Of a stretch of DNA of 64,000 nucleotides, positions 8,742 to 17,569 are shown one piece after another. Source of the stretch: Candidatus Bathyarchaeota archaeon (GTDB taxonomy: Archaea > Thermoproteota > Bathyarchaeia > TCS64); contig CP070784.1 in assembly GCA_020346605.1 (NCBI GenBank), positions 262,236-326,235 on the forward strand, in the 5' to 3' direction. Under the pieces are notes generated by a model. That model was not told the DNA's origin, did not search any database, and saw only the letters and a program-made list of their open reading frames with translations. Each line of letters starts with the position of its first letter. Within the stretch, counting starts at the first letter, position 1. A program made the translations under genes and the position numbers.

Positions 8742-9263
8742 ATGAGGCTGCTGAAAAGATCCAAACTGGCAATTGATCTCCTCTTATCTCTATACCTTCT
8801 GACACCAGCGTTCTCAGCATTTGCGAAGAAAAATCAGGACCCGATCATAATCCACACGGTTCCCGACTTCGATAACTTCGTGCTGTATGAAAACAGTGAG
8901 GAGCTGCCTAACGGCTTTATAAAAGTCGACGTTGGGTACAGATTTTTCTGGCTTGACGAGGAGTCCAACATGCTTGGATACGCTGAACAATATATTACAG
9001 GCATCCAGAGGATCCCTGATAAGGCAGACGGGATGGTTTCCTTGCACGGCTACGGCGTATTCACGAGCACGATCACTGAGAAGCCTGGGACTATAACCTA
9101 CACCATCGGTAACAACTGGTTACCTGCGACAAATGAGTACTTTGCGGGACGACTGTCAATAAAGGGCGGGACAGGTTATTTCGAGGGAATCAAAGGGCCA
9201 GGAGAGCTAAACTTCGAGACATTCGCCTTCGAACTGTACGTGAACTTCGACCCATGGGAGTAA
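8742..9263 (+). CDS. Secreted protein with allene-oxide-cyclase/dirigent-like barrel signature
   Basis: A 173-residue protein. The basic N-terminus MRLLKRSKLAIDLLLSLYLL followed by TPAFSAFA is a good Sec signal peptide with cleavage near residue 28. The mature part is beta-rich and ends with GGTGYFEGIKGPGEL, which resembles the G-T-G-x-F-x-G-x-x-G-x-G turn of allene oxide cyclase/dirigent-like barrels. The assignment is by motif only; no catalytic role can be claimed. A good ribosome binding site, GGAGATGA, lies 5 to 13 bases before the ATG. Base composition is lower in GC than the neighbours, suggesting separate ancestry. It is followed by a T-rich tract. Confidence 0.6.
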   Translation: MRLLKRSKLAIDLLLSLYLLTPAFSAFAKKNQDPIIIHTVPDFDNFVLYENSEELPNGFIKVDVGYRFFWLDEESNMLGYAEQYITGIQRIPDKADGMVSLHGYGVFTSTITEKPGTITYTIGNNWLPATNEYFAGRLSIKGGTGYFEGIKGPGELNFETFAFELYVNFDPWE

Positions 9264-9269
9264 AACGTT

Positions 9270-9279
9270 CCTATTTTTT
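9270..9279 (+). terminator. T-run terminator after the secreted barrel-like gene
   Basis: A run of seven T residues shortly after the stop at 9263, in the spacer convergent with htpX, fits archaeal intrinsic termination. Confidence 0.4.
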
Positions 9280-9337
9280 TAATAGCACACTCCACAAATC
9301 GAGAACCCACTGCTTTTTACGCGACGTAGTGGAACGA

Positions 9338-10258
9338 TCACATCGCCTTGAGTCGCTTAATCCGCTCATCTATGGGCGGATGCGTGGCGTAGAGGCTGTC
9401 TAGGGCGCTCCTGTTTGGATCCACAAAGAAGAGATGGCTCACCGCCTCGCTGACGTCCATCTCCCCCCTGTTGTGCCCCATGATCTTCTCCAGCGCCGAA
9501 GCCAGCCCCCCCGAGTAGCGGGTGAGCTCCACCCCCGAGGCGTCGGCGAGGTACTCCCTCTGCCGGGAGATGGCGAACTGGACCATGCGGGTGAGGAGGG
9601 GGGCGAAGATGGCAAGGAAGAACCCCAGTGCCAGGATGGTGGCCTCGATGCCGGCCCCCCTCTCCCTGTCTCGCCTGCCCCCCCTGCGCCCCCTGGATAC
9701 ACCCCTAAACCTGTAGGTCCTGCGTATGACGTGGCTGAGGATCGCCGCGAGGCCGACGAGGACGGCGACCAATGTCATGAAGCTGACGTCCCTGTTCCTG
9801 ATGTGGGAGAGCTCGTGAGCGAGCACCCCCTCCATCTCCTCCCTGTCCAGCACACTCATGAGCCCTGTCGTGACGGCGACGCTGGCGTGCTCCGGATCCC
9901 TTCCCGTGGCGAAGGCGTTCACCTCCTCGCTGGGGACGACGTAGACCTTGGGGGCGGGGACCCCCGCGGCGAGGCTCAGCCCCTCCACGGTGTCCCTGAG
10001 GAACAGGTGCTCCCTCTCATCCGCAGGCCTGGCCTTGGTGGCTGAGAGGACGACCTGGTCGCCGTACATGTAGGAGCCGTAGGAGTAGGCCAGCATGAAG
10101 ATCAGTGAGAGGAGGAGGACGACGATCAAGTACTCCGGTGCGAAGGTGTAGGAGATGGTGGCTGCAAGGACGACCACGATGAGGGTAAGGATGACGATCA
10201 GTAGGATTGAGCTCCGCCTGTTCCTGCCGATCTCGTCGTGGAAGCTGCGGCGCTCCAT
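9338..10258 (-). CDS. htpX: HtpX-like M48 family membrane metalloprotease
   Basis: A 306-residue integral membrane protease. Two N-terminal TM segments (about residues 18-64) precede the zinc motif HELSH in VLAHELSHIRNRD. Two more hydrophobic stretches flank an arginine-rich loop, and the third zinc ligand is the Glu in REYLADASG. HtpX enzymes degrade damaged membrane proteins under stress. The start codon overlaps the stop of the upstream lemA gene by one base (TGATG), so translation is coupled. The LemA-HtpX pairing is common in bacteria and archaea, which supports both calls. Confidence 0.93.
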   Translation of the reverse strand: MERRSFHDEIGRNRRSSILLIVILTLIVVVLAATISYTFAPEYLIVVLLLSLIFMLAYSYGSYMYGDQVVLSATKARPADEREHLFLRDTVEGLSLAAGVPAPKVYVVPSEEVNAFATGRDPEHASVAVTTGLMSVLDREEMEGVLAHELSHIRNRDVSFMTLVAVLVGLAAILSHVIRRTYRFRGVSRGRRGGRRDRERGAGIEATILALGFFLAIFAPLLTRMVQFAISRQREYLADASGVELTRYSGGLASALEKIMGHNRGEMDVSEAVSHLFFVDPNRSALDSLYATHPPIDERIKRLKAM

Positions 10259-10803
10259 CAGAACTCCACTTTCGGCGCCTCACGGCTCTCCTCGGGGATC
10301 TCGAGGAACTCGTGCTTCTGCCTTCCGCCGGCGAACCAGACCCCGGGTATCGTCGTTATCAGGTTGTTGAACTGGAGCACGCTGCTGTTGTAGAACTGGC
10401 GGGCGTAGGCGATCTTGTTCTCTATCCCCTCCAGCTGCTCCTGGAGCAGCTTGAAGTTCTCAGCGGCCTTGAGGTCAGGGTAGGCCTCGGCGACGGCGAA
10501 GAGCTGTCGAAGGGCGCCAGACAGGGCGTTGGAGGCAGCCATCCTATCCTGCGGGCTCCCGGTCACCATCCCGGCCCGGGCCGAGGCGATGCTCTCGAAG
10601 ATCCCTCTCTCGTGCGCGGCGTAGCCCTTCACCGTCTCCACTAGGTTAGGAACGAGGTCGTACCTCTTCTTCAGCTGGACGTCGATCTGCGCCCAGGCCT
10701 CCTCGATGCGGTTCCCGAGGACCCTGATGCGGTTGTAGTAGGATATGGAGAAAAAGACTAGGATTGCGATGACGATCCCTATGAGGAGGAGCCATTCGTA
10801 CAT
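10258..10803 (-). CDS. lemA: LemA family membrane protein
   Basis: About 181 residues: one N-terminal TM segment (WLLLIGIVIAILVFF) followed by a helical domain with the family signature YYNRIRVLGNRIEEAWAQID and KRYDLVPNLVETVKGY. LemA proteins have an outside-short, inside-long topology and unknown biochemical function, but they frequently sit beside htpX as here. I chose the ATG at 10803; a GTG at 10809 is equally possible, with AGGTG 4 bases before it. A TATA-like AT-rich block lies near 10839-10850 on this strand. The gene is translationally coupled to the downstream htpX. Confidence 0.9.
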   Translation of the reverse strand: MYEWLLLIGIVIAILVFFSISYYNRIRVLGNRIEEAWAQIDVQLKKRYDLVPNLVETVKGYAAHERGIFESIASARAGMVTGSPQDRMAASNALSGALRQLFAVAEAYPDLKAAENFKLLQEQLEGIENKIAYARQFYNSSVLQFNNLITTIPGVWFAGGRQKHEFLEIPEESREAPKVEF

Positions 10804-10877
10804 CTTCACACGACACCTAACACATGTTGTACATGATTTTTAATAAATCATTCCACGTATGTGAACGGTCGCGAACC

Positions 10878-11584
10878 TCATTTCAGAGTAAAATGTACCG
10901 TCCTGGTGCCTTTCTTGCCCACTTTCAGGAACATCTCGCTGATTCTCCCGATCTCCCCCGTGCTCCTGACGTGGGTGCCGAAGCAGAAGGTGAGCGCGTG
11001 GCCGGGGATCTCAACCATCCTGAGGCGGTCCAGAGCCCTGGGTATCTTGTCCAAGAAGCCCCTCTTTCTCTCGTCCTCCTCGTCCTCCTCGTCCTCCAGC
11101 TCCTCCCGGGAGGCGTAGTAGATGCTGAGGGGGATGTCCTCGCCGACGATGTCGTTGAACTCTGCCTCGACGCGGCGCACCGCTTCCTCAGTAATTTTAG
11201 AGGGCTTGAAGTCGAGCCTCGTCAGGTCGGAGTAGACCTTGGGACCGGCGTCAGCCATCTCGAAGAGCCCTGTGAGGAGGTGCTCGGCGCTGTGCCGCCT
11301 CATGTTGTAGTACCTGGGCTCCCAGTCGATGGCTCCGTGCACCGTTGCGTACATGGGCAGGTTCCCGTCGAGGTGGTGGAAGAGATCCCTGCCCCGCTTC
11401 ATCACTTTTAGGACGGCTACCTCCTGTTCATCGGTCCTGAGGACGCCCGTGTCGGTCGGTTGGCCCCCGGACTCCGGGTAGAAGACCGTCTTGTCCAGCA
11501 CCACGAATCGTGGTCCGGCCTTGATGATCTTCGCGTCGAACTCCCTGAGGTAGCTGTCATCGGCGTACAGAGGGACCGAGCTGA
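10878..11584 (-). CDS. alaX: Alanyl-tRNA editing protein AlaX, start codon uncertain
   Basis: Trans-editing enzyme that hydrolyses Ser- or Gly-tRNA(Ala). Editing-domain zinc ligands are visible: HSAEH in MRRHSAEHLLTGLF and CFGTH in the C-terminal part; FYPESGGQPTDTG is the usual N-terminal motif. An acidic stretch (EELEDEEDEEDERKR) is inserted before the second zinc motif. Family similarity continues upstream of the first canonical start (GTG at 11507/11504) through LYADDSYLREFDAKII. No ATG, GTG or TTG exists in frame between that segment and the preceding stop at about 11665. I therefore place the 5' end at a CTG (11584) as the most conservative boundary. A rare start, a sequencing error or a decayed start are all possible. 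Confidence 0.75.
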
Positions 11585-11667
11585 AATACTCGTTTGGACC
11601 TGTCCCAAGGTTGATTCCAGATGCCGTTGTTGATCCTCCTTCTAGTCTCCTCTGTCGTCCTGTTTAA

Positions 11668-12051
11668 TCACTTCTTCTCCAGCTGCTTCATAATCATGAA
11701 GACCACAAAGGAGATGATGAGGAAGTCCAGCAATGCGCCGAGGAAGTCGCCGACGGCCAGCCGGATCGGTCCGACCATCAACGCCGCCTCCCGCCAGCCT
11801 CCCTCTGGTATGAAGAATGTCAGTATCGGCATCAGTAAGTCGTTGACCAGCGCAGTCACCAGCTTGCTCGCGGCGCCACCCACTATCACGGCCAGGGCGA
11901 GGCCGATGACACCGCGCTTCTCCAGGAACGCCCTGAACTCTTCCCAGAAGCTCTTCGGTGGCGGGGGAGCCGCGGCGGGCTTGGGCTCCACGGCCTCCCT
12001 GATCCTCCTGAGCTCCTCCAGCACCTTATCCTGAGTCTCGTCGGAAGACAA
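11668..12051 (-). CDS. mscL: Large-conductance mechanosensitive channel MscL
   Basis: 127 residues, normal MscL length. After an unusually proline-rich N-terminal segment (EPKPAAAPPPPKSF), the channel core is clear: FLEKRGVIGLALAVIVGGA (TM1, pore lining) with LVNDLLMPI following it, a short periplasmic loop, then FLIISFVVFMIMKQLEKK (TM2 and cytosolic basic end). It releases osmolytes on hypo-osmotic shock. The long N-terminal extension before TM1 is not typical. The downstream alaX frame opens almost immediately, so the two could share a transcript. Confidence 0.9.
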   Translation of the reverse strand: MSSDETQDKVLEELRRIREAVEPKPAAAPPPPKSFWEEFRAFLEKRGVIGLALAVIVGGAASKLVTALVNDLLMPILTFFIPEGGWREAALMVGPIRLAVGDFLGALLDFLIISFVVFMIMKQLEKK

Positions 12052-12152
12052 GATCCGTCACGGGATAGGATTCTCACGATCATAAATGAAGTAATCGCAT
12101 CAGCCACCGCTCGCACCCATGAACATGAAAAAAGGGGGAGCCACAGCGACAT

Positions 12153-13229
12153 TCACGCGACGTGGCAGCGGAGCATCATCTTGCTGAAGACGTCACCTGA
12201 GCCGCAGAGGTCGCACGAGATGCAGTGGGCGCTCTCCTGCCCCGATTCCAGCCGCTTGACCAGGTCGGGCTCGCGTATGAAGGGCCTGCTCATCGAGATG
12301 AGGTCGGCCAGGTCCTTCTCGACTATTACCTCCATGCAGCTCAAGCTCCTGATCCCGTTGACGAGGGCCATGGGCGTGGGCCTGGTAGCGCCCCTGATCG
12401 TAGCTGCGTGACCCGCGAAGTTCGCCTCCCCAAGCGCGGGATCGTCCGACATCGCCCTCCTCCTGAGGGGCTCTTGTTTCCCCAAGCCTCCGCCGCTAAT
12501 CTCGACGGAGTCCAGCCCCCGTTTGCAGATGGCCTCGGCAACCCTCGCGCTTTCGTCGACTGTGAAGCCGTCAGGTGAGAAGTCGTCGCAGTTTATCTTC
12601 AGCATCACTGGAACGCGGTCGCCCACCCTTGCCCTCACCTCGTCGTAGACCTCGTTGAGGAGGCGCATCCTGTTCTCTAGGTTGCCCCCATACTCGTCTG
12701 TGCGATGGTTTGCGTGCTTCGAGAGGAACTGGGAGACGATGTAGCCGTGGGCGCCGTGGATCTGGACACCGTCGAACCCCGCCTCCATCGCCCGGTCAGA
12801 GGCGTCCCCGAATCGGGTCACGATCTCGTGGACCTCGTTAGCTGTGAGGGCCCGGGCCTCCCAGGTCTCGGCCCTGTACTCCGAGGGCCCCGCCCTGTCG
12901 ACGATGCTGTTGTACCCGGCGTGGTTGAGTTGGGTCACGATCTTCCCGCCGTGCTCGTGGACGGCGTCTGTGAGCTCCAGCAACTGTGGCACGTGGTAGT
13001 CGTGGCTGATACCCGCCATTCCCCTGTGAGCCTTCCCGGAGTCCATCACGTACTGGTGGCCCTTCACAATCAGCCCCACGCCGCCCTCAGCGAGCCCGCG
13101 GTAGAGTTCGATGATCTCGGGCCTCACGATCCCCCTCTCGTCTGACCAGTACGATGTGGTCGCCGACCTCATGAAGCGGTTCCTGATCTCCATGGAGCCT
13201 ATACGATATGGCTCGAAGAGCAATGACAT
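12153..13229 (-). CDS. NADH:flavin oxidoreductase, old yellow enzyme family
   Basis: A 358-residue TIM-barrel FMN enzyme. Family motifs include MSLLFEPYRIG..EIRNRFMRSATTS at the start, QLNHAG, GFDGVQIHGAHGYIVSQFLS (substrate-binding His) and HRTDEYGGNLENRMRL. The C-terminus has a compact cysteine group, HCISCDLCGSGD, then a further Cys at the end, reminiscent of the iron-sulfur segment of 2,4-dienoyl-CoA-reductase-type members but without their FAD/NADH domains. It probably reduces activated C=C bonds. I start at the ATG for MSLLF (13229). It is divergent from the CoA-disulfide-reductase gene. A T-rich tract lies after the stop near 12128. Confidence 0.88.
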   Translation of the reverse strand: MSLLFEPYRIGSMEIRNRFMRSATTSYWSDERGIVRPEIIELYRGLAEGGVGLIVKGHQYVMDSGKAHRGMAGISHDYHVPQLLELTDAVHEHGGKIVTQLNHAGYNSIVDRAGPSEYRAETWEARALTANEVHEIVTRFGDASDRAMEAGFDGVQIHGAHGYIVSQFLSKHANHRTDEYGGNLENRMRLLNEVYDEVRARVGDRVPVMLKINCDDFSPDGFTVDESARVAEAICKRGLDSVEISGGGLGKQEPLRRRAMSDDPALGEANFAGHAATIRGATRPTPMALVNGIRSLSCMEVIVEKDLADLISMSRPFIREPDLVKRLESGQESAHCISCDLCGSGDVFSKMMLRCHVA

Positions 13230-13336
13230 GGTAGATACCCACTGTCGCGGGAGATTTTGAAGATATCGAGCAAGCACGATGGCACATCGACGAGGCTAAA
13301 TATCTGTAAATGTGAGGAATTACGAGGATTCTCGCC

Positions 13337-15022
13337 ATGGGAAGGAAAATAGTCATCGTAGGAGGAGTCGCGACGGGCCCCAAGGCTGCGGCGCGCGCCA
13401 AGAGGCGAGACCCTGACGCCGAGATCACGATCGTAGAGCGGGGCGATGTCTACTCTTACGCGGGCTGTGGCATGCCTTTCTACATCGAGGGGCTCGTCGG
13501 GGACGTCGATGAGCTCCTGTGCACCGTCGGGGGGATCAGGCGGGACGAGGAGTACTTCAGGAGCGTGAAGGACGTCGAGATCCTCGGGAGGACCGAGGCC
13601 GTCAAGATCAACAGGGGCTCCAAGACGGTCACCGTCGGGGTGCTCGACGGAGGCGGGACCCGCGACATCCCCTACGACAAGCTGGTCCTGGCCACCGGCG
13701 CCAGCGCCCTCGTCCCCCGGATCGCTGGAATCGATCTGGAGAGCGTCTACCGCCTTTACAGCCCGAAGGACGCGGAGGCCATCAGGGAGAAGTTAGACTC
13801 TGGTGTGAGCAGGGTCGCCGTCATCGGGGGCGGATTGATCGGGATGGAGGTGTGCGGCCCCATCGCAGCCCGCGGGTGCCAGGTTATGGTCTTCGAGATG
13901 ATGGACAGGCTGGTTCCTGCACTCCTCGACACCGACATGTCCCTCCTCCTGGAGAAGTACCTCATAGAGCAAGGCGTCCACGTCCGCACAGGGAGCCGAG
14001 TGACCAGATTGATCGATGACGGATCCGGTCGATTATCCGGGGTCGTCGCGGAGGATGGCTCCGAGTTCAAGGCGGACGTGGCTCTGGTCGTGATCGGTGT
14101 GAGGCCAAACGTAGAGCTCGCACAAGGGGCGGGGCTGGCGATCGGGGAGACTGGGGCCATCGCCGTCAACGAGTTCCTCCAGACGAGCGACCCGGAGATC
14201 TACGCGGGAGGAGACTGCGTGGAGAACACTTGCCTCATCACGGGGCGCAAGGTCTACGTCCCGCTTGGCTCTACGGCCAACAAGCACGGCAGGGTCATCG
14301 GGGACAACGTCACGGGCGGGAAGACCACGTTCCCTGGGGTGGCCTCCACTGCGGTCTTCAAGGTGCTCGACTTCAACGTAGGCAAGACAGGCCTTAACTC
14401 GGCTCAGGCAGTGAAGGCGGGGTTCGACATCGTCATGTCAGTCGCCCCTAAGCAGGACTGTGCCCACTACTACCCAGGGGCAAAGCCATTCATCGTCAAG
14501 CTGATAGCTGAGAAGTACACTGGGAGGATCCTAGGAGCCCAGGTCGTGGGCTTCGGCCAAGGGATCAAGAGGATAGACGTCGTCGCCACGGCACTGAGAC
14601 ACGGTTGCGACTGCAAGGACCTAGCGGACATCGACCTCGGTTACGCGCCGCCCTACTCGACAGCGATAGACCCTCTGGCCCACGCCGCGAACATCGTCCG
14701 CAACAAGATCGAGGGGCTGGCCCATGGTATCTCCGCCACTGAGCTTAAGTCGAAGCTGGAGGGGGACGGCGACTTCATACTTCTGGACGTGAGATCCAGG
14801 GAGGAGGTGGAGGAAAAGCCGTTCCCGGACGTTCGCGTTAGGGTCATACCGAGCATTGAGCTCCGAGAGAGGCTGGGGGAGCTACCCCCGGATGAGGAGA
14901 TCGTCGTCTTCTGCAGGACAAGCGTCCGGGCCTACGAGGCGCAGAGGCTCATGAGCCACAGGGGCTTCAGGGACGTGAAGTTCCTAGACGGGAGCCTCGA
15001 CGCCTGGCCCTACCCGTTATAA
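13337..15022 (+). CDS. CoA-disulfide reductase/NADH oxidase-like flavoprotein with C-terminal rhodanese domain
   Basis: 561 residues. The N-terminal FAD-binding motif (VIVGGVATGPKAAARAKRR), the redox-active single Cys in YAGCGMPFYI, the NAD(P) motif (VAVIGGGLIGMEVCG) and YAGGDCVE in the second FAD-binding region define the CoA-disulfide reductase group. From about residue 465 there is a rhodanese domain with the active-site loop VVFCRTSVRAYEA. Known fusions of this type reduce CoA disulfide or persulfides, so roles in thiol redox balance or sulfur metabolism are likely. A TATA-like CTAAATAT lies near 13294. The 3' end overlaps the convergent HIT gene by 6 bases. Confidence 0.92.
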   Translation: MGRKIVIVGGVATGPKAAARAKRRDPDAEITIVERGDVYSYAGCGMPFYIEGLVGDVDELLCTVGGIRRDEEYFRSVKDVEILGRTEAVKINRGSKTVTVGVLDGGGTRDIPYDKLVLATGASALVPRIAGIDLESVYRLYSPKDAEAIREKLDSGVSRVAVIGGGLIGMEVCGPIAARGCQVMVFEMMDRLVPALLDTDMSLLLEKYLIEQGVHVRTGSRVTRLIDDGSGRLSGVVAEDGSEFKADVALVVIGVRPNVELAQGAGLAIGETGAIAVNEFLQTSDPEIYAGGDCVENTCLITGRKVYVPLGSTANKHGRVIGDNVTGGKTTFPGVASTAVFKVLDFNVGKTGLNSAQAVKAGFDIVMSVAPKQDCAHYYPGAKPFIVKLIAEKYTGRILGAQVVGFGQGIKRIDVVATALRHGCDCKDLADIDLGYAPPYSTAIDPLAHAANIVRNKIEGLAHGISATELKSKLEGDGDFILLDVRSREEVEEKPFPDVRVRVIPSIELRERLGELPPDEEIVVFCRTSVRAYEAQRLMSHRGFRDVKFLDGSLDAWPYPL

Positions 15023-15469
15023 GGGTCGCACATCCGGTGAGGCAAGCTCCCGTATCTTGGCCGCCGTCTCTGCTATCTCGTGCCTCTGAGGCCGCCCCGT
15101 CCTCGTCACACCCTGTATGATACCGCCATGGTCTCCCCTTGAGCGGGGGATGACGTGTACGTGCACGTGAGGTATCTCCTGGCCGCTCTCGGGACCGTTG
15201 TTTATGCCGATGGTGCAGGCGGGGGCCTCTACAGCCCTCTGTATGGGCTCCACGAGGCGGTGGAGGGCACTGAAAAGAGAGATTGCGTCCTCCTCCTGCA
15301 GGTCCTCGACCCTGGCGACGTGGGCCTTGGGGATGATCAGCGTGTGCCCCGGGGCAGAGGGGTTGATGTCCAAGAAGGCGAGGGCCCTCCCGTCCTCGTA
15401 AACCTTGTAGGAAGATGTCTCTCCGCGTATTATCCGGCAGAACACGCATCTATCGGACAACTCATCCAC
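15017..15469 (-). CDS. HIT family nucleotide hydrolase/transferase
   Basis: 150 residues with the diagnostic histidine triad HVHVHVIPR, plus the N-terminal CVFCRIIRGE zinc-type Cys pair and the family phrase APGHTLIIPKAHVA. HIT proteins hydrolyse nucleoside phosphoramidates or dinucleoside polyphosphates; the exact substrate is unknown. Eight bases overlap with the DUF362 gene upstream on the same strand, so the two are probably co-translated. The 3' end overlaps the convergent CoA-disulfide-reductase gene. Confidence 0.93.
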   Translation of the reverse strand: MDELSDRCVFCRIIRGETSSYKVYEDGRALAFLDINPSAPGHTLIIPKAHVARVEDLQEEDAISLFSALHRLVEPIQRAVEAPACTIGINNGPESGQEIPHVHVHVIPRSRGDHGGIIQGVTRTGRPQRHEIAETAAKIRELASPDVRPL

Positions 15470-16547
15470 CTCTCACGACGCTGAGGGCGCCCTTGGGGCA
15501 GAGCTCCATGCAGCAGAAGCACTGGATGCACCTGTCGTCTCGGAACTCCGGGACCCCGGCTATCACGATGGCGTCGCCGGGGCAGACCTTAGCGCAGATG
15601 CCGCAGCCCTCACAGACGTCTGGGTCGCAGACGATGGGCATCCTCGCGTCGATGAACATCTGGCCGTCCGAGTGGGTCACCGGCCTCCTGAAGGGGCGTG
15701 CAACGTCCTTGATGGCCTCCCCCAGCACCTCGACGTCGTCGAGGGATGTCGGCCCAAGGCCCCTCTCCGCCGCGATGAAGTTGGTGCCCACGCCAAGGGG
15801 CTCCCAGCCCATCAATTTCGTCGCCACCATGTCGACTGCTAAGGCGTCCTCACCGGCGATGACTAAGCCCAGGTCCACGGGGTTTCCCGTCGTGGGCCCC
15901 TCCCCCTCCATCGCAACGACGGCGTCAACTACGTTGAGCGCTACCTGCGGCCTGATGCACTGGTAGAGGTCGACAAGGAGCCTGCTGAACATCTCCGCGT
16001 CGTTCCCAGTCCTGACGTGGTGGTGGGACTTGGAGCCCCCCTGCTGGAGCCCGAACAGGTTCTTGATGGCGTTGGTGAGCTGGGTGAGCGTGTGGGTCTT
16101 CAGCTTGGGGACGTTGACGACGCCGTCGCACTCCAGTGCGAACTCGGGGAACCAGAACTCCTTGACGACCTCCGCATCCGGGTACTCCACGAGCACCGGG
16201 GGCTCTCTGTCCAAGACGTTGAACTCGACCCCGGACTCCCGGCAGATCCGCTTCACGTCGAGGCCGTCGAAGGCCAAGTCGGGCCTCGCGTAGGAGGCGG
16301 AGGCTGGACACTCACCGATCACAGGCACAGCGCCAAGCTCCTTCAGCATCTCGGCCACTGTCATGTAGATTCTGGAGTCCGTTGTTGCCCCCTGCTCGGC
16401 GGTCCGCGCAGTGAACAGGTTCGGCTTCACCAAGTAGGTCCCGCCCTCTTTGGCGAACCGCTCCATGCCCCCGAGGAGATCAACTGCCTCCCTCACGGCT
16501 CTCCCGATGTCCTCAGCGGTCCTTACGACAGAGACGCGATGTTTCAT
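15462..16547 (-). CDS. DUF362 protein with C-terminal 2x[4Fe-4S] ferredoxin domain
   Basis: 361 residues. The DUF362 part contains YLVKPNLF, VVNVPKLKTHTLTQLTNAIKNLFG and a central DM.AT..MG motif. The C-terminal ferredoxin domain has two clusters: CDPDVCEGCGICAKVCP and CIQCFCCMELCPKGAL. The family is widespread in anaerobes and presumed to be redox-linked, but no reaction is firmly established across it. The gene lies upstream of, and overlaps, the HIT gene. It is soluble, with no signal peptide. Confidence 0.9.
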   Translation of the reverse strand: MKHRVSVVRTAEDIGRAVREAVDLLGGMERFAKEGGTYLVKPNLFTARTAEQGATTDSRIYMTVAEMLKELGAVPVIGECPASASYARPDLAFDGLDVKRICRESGVEFNVLDREPPVLVEYPDAEVVKEFWFPEFALECDGVVNVPKLKTHTLTQLTNAIKNLFGLQQGGSKSHHHVRTGNDAEMFSRLLVDLYQCIRPQVALNVVDAVVAMEGEGPTTGNPVDLGLVIAGEDALAVDMVATKLMGWEPLGVGTNFIAAERGLGPTSLDDVEVLGEAIKDVARPFRRPVTHSDGQMFIDARMPIVCDPDVCEGCGICAKVCPGDAIVIAGVPEFRDDRCIQCFCCMELCPKGALSVVRGG

Positions 16548-16647
16548 AGTCTAGGGTGATCTCGTCGTTGGAAATAAAAGGGATGTTTTCCGCCGCGCGA
16601 CGCAGTCTCGGTAGAGTCATTGAAAAAGAAGGGAAATTTGGTTCTGG

Positions 16648-17496
16648 CTATTCCTTGTAGGCCGGGGGGATGGGTATCGTCTTCCAGAGCTTGATGAAGT
16701 CCTCGAAGAACTTTATCCTCTCCTCGAAGCGCTTCCTGTACTCCTCGGGATCCGCGTCCCGGGGGTCGTTGAGGCCGTAGATTCCGTCGGCGGAGAAGTC
16801 GTCGGTGTCGGGCTGCCCGCTCGCCGCCCTGACCTGGCTGACTAGCTCGTAGTCCTCCCTTTCGGTGTCGAAGTACTCCATGAGCTGGGGGTCGATGCTC
16901 AGTGAGGGCTTCCAGTCCTCTGGGATCCTCCACATCTCCACGAACTCCTTAAACATGTAGAGGGCGCCCGAGGTCTCGTTCACCCCGGAGTGGACGTCCC
17001 AGTACTTCCTGGAGCGCTCCCCCTGTATCTTCGCCAGCTCGGTGTCGCTGGGGCCCCTGGGGGCGGTGACCATGACGCCGTGGTACCTCTTCGCCATCTG
17101 GATAGCGAGGCTGAAGATGTTGCTGTTCCCACCGTGGTGGTTTGTCAGGACGAAGCGCTTAACGCCGTGGTCGGCGAGGCTGCCGATGCAGTCCATCAGT
17201 ACGTTGAGGAGCGTGTCCTCGCTAAGGGTGACCGTCCCCCTGAAGCCCATGTGGTGGGGCGAGTAGCCGGGCCAGACGGGGTGGAAGGCGACGCTGTTGG
17301 TCCTGCTCGCGACCTCGTGGATGAAGTACCTGGCCCCGAGGGAGTCCATCCCCAGAGGGAGGTGGGGGCCGTGCTGCTCGATGGAGCCGATCCCTAAGAC
17401 CACCACGGGCGCGGGCTCGTTGTCGAGCCAGTCCTCGAAGGCGGGTCGGGTCAGCTCCCAGAGCCAGAACTTGCTCAGCTTACCGTTCTCGGACAT
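16648..17496 (-). CDS. Creatininase family amidohydrolase, intact copy
   Basis: 282 residues. The metal-site motifs of the creatininase/MftE/ArfB superfamily are visible: SIEQHGPHLPLGMDSLGA (Glu, His, Asp ligands), YSPHHMGFRGTVTLS and NHHGGNSNIF. The family includes creatininase, FAPy-type deformylases and the MftE peptidase, so a small amidase role is likely without a substrate call. A TATA-like CGTTATAACAT near 17523-17532 on this strand fits a short leader before the ATG at 17496. Seventy-three bases upstream lies a close paralogue that is frameshifted. This copy therefore gives the reference reading frame. Confidence 0.9.
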   Translation of the reverse strand: MSENGKLSKFWLWELTRPAFEDWLDNEPAPVVVLGIGSIEQHGPHLPLGMDSLGARYFIHEVASRTNSVAFHPVWPGYSPHHMGFRGTVTLSEDTLLNVLMDCIGSLADHGVKRFVLTNHHGGNSNIFSLAIQMAKRYHGVMVTAPRGPSDTELAKIQGERSRKYWDVHSGVNETSGALYMFKEFVEMWRIPEDWKPSLSIDPQLMEYFDTEREDYELVSQVRAASGQPDTDDFSADGIYGLNDPRDADPEEYRKRFEERIKFFEDFIKLWKTIPIPPAYKE

Positions 17497-17569
17497 AATT
17501 ACCCGAGTTCAGTCTGTCATGTAATGTTATAACGTATTCCATGATCCGACACCAGGGAGATGGAAGAGG

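Noticed and set aside
11070-11104. Repeated TCC/CTCGTC triplets
   Set aside because: They encode the acidic EDEEDEEDE stretch in AlaX. A codon repeat, not a mobile or regulatory repeat.
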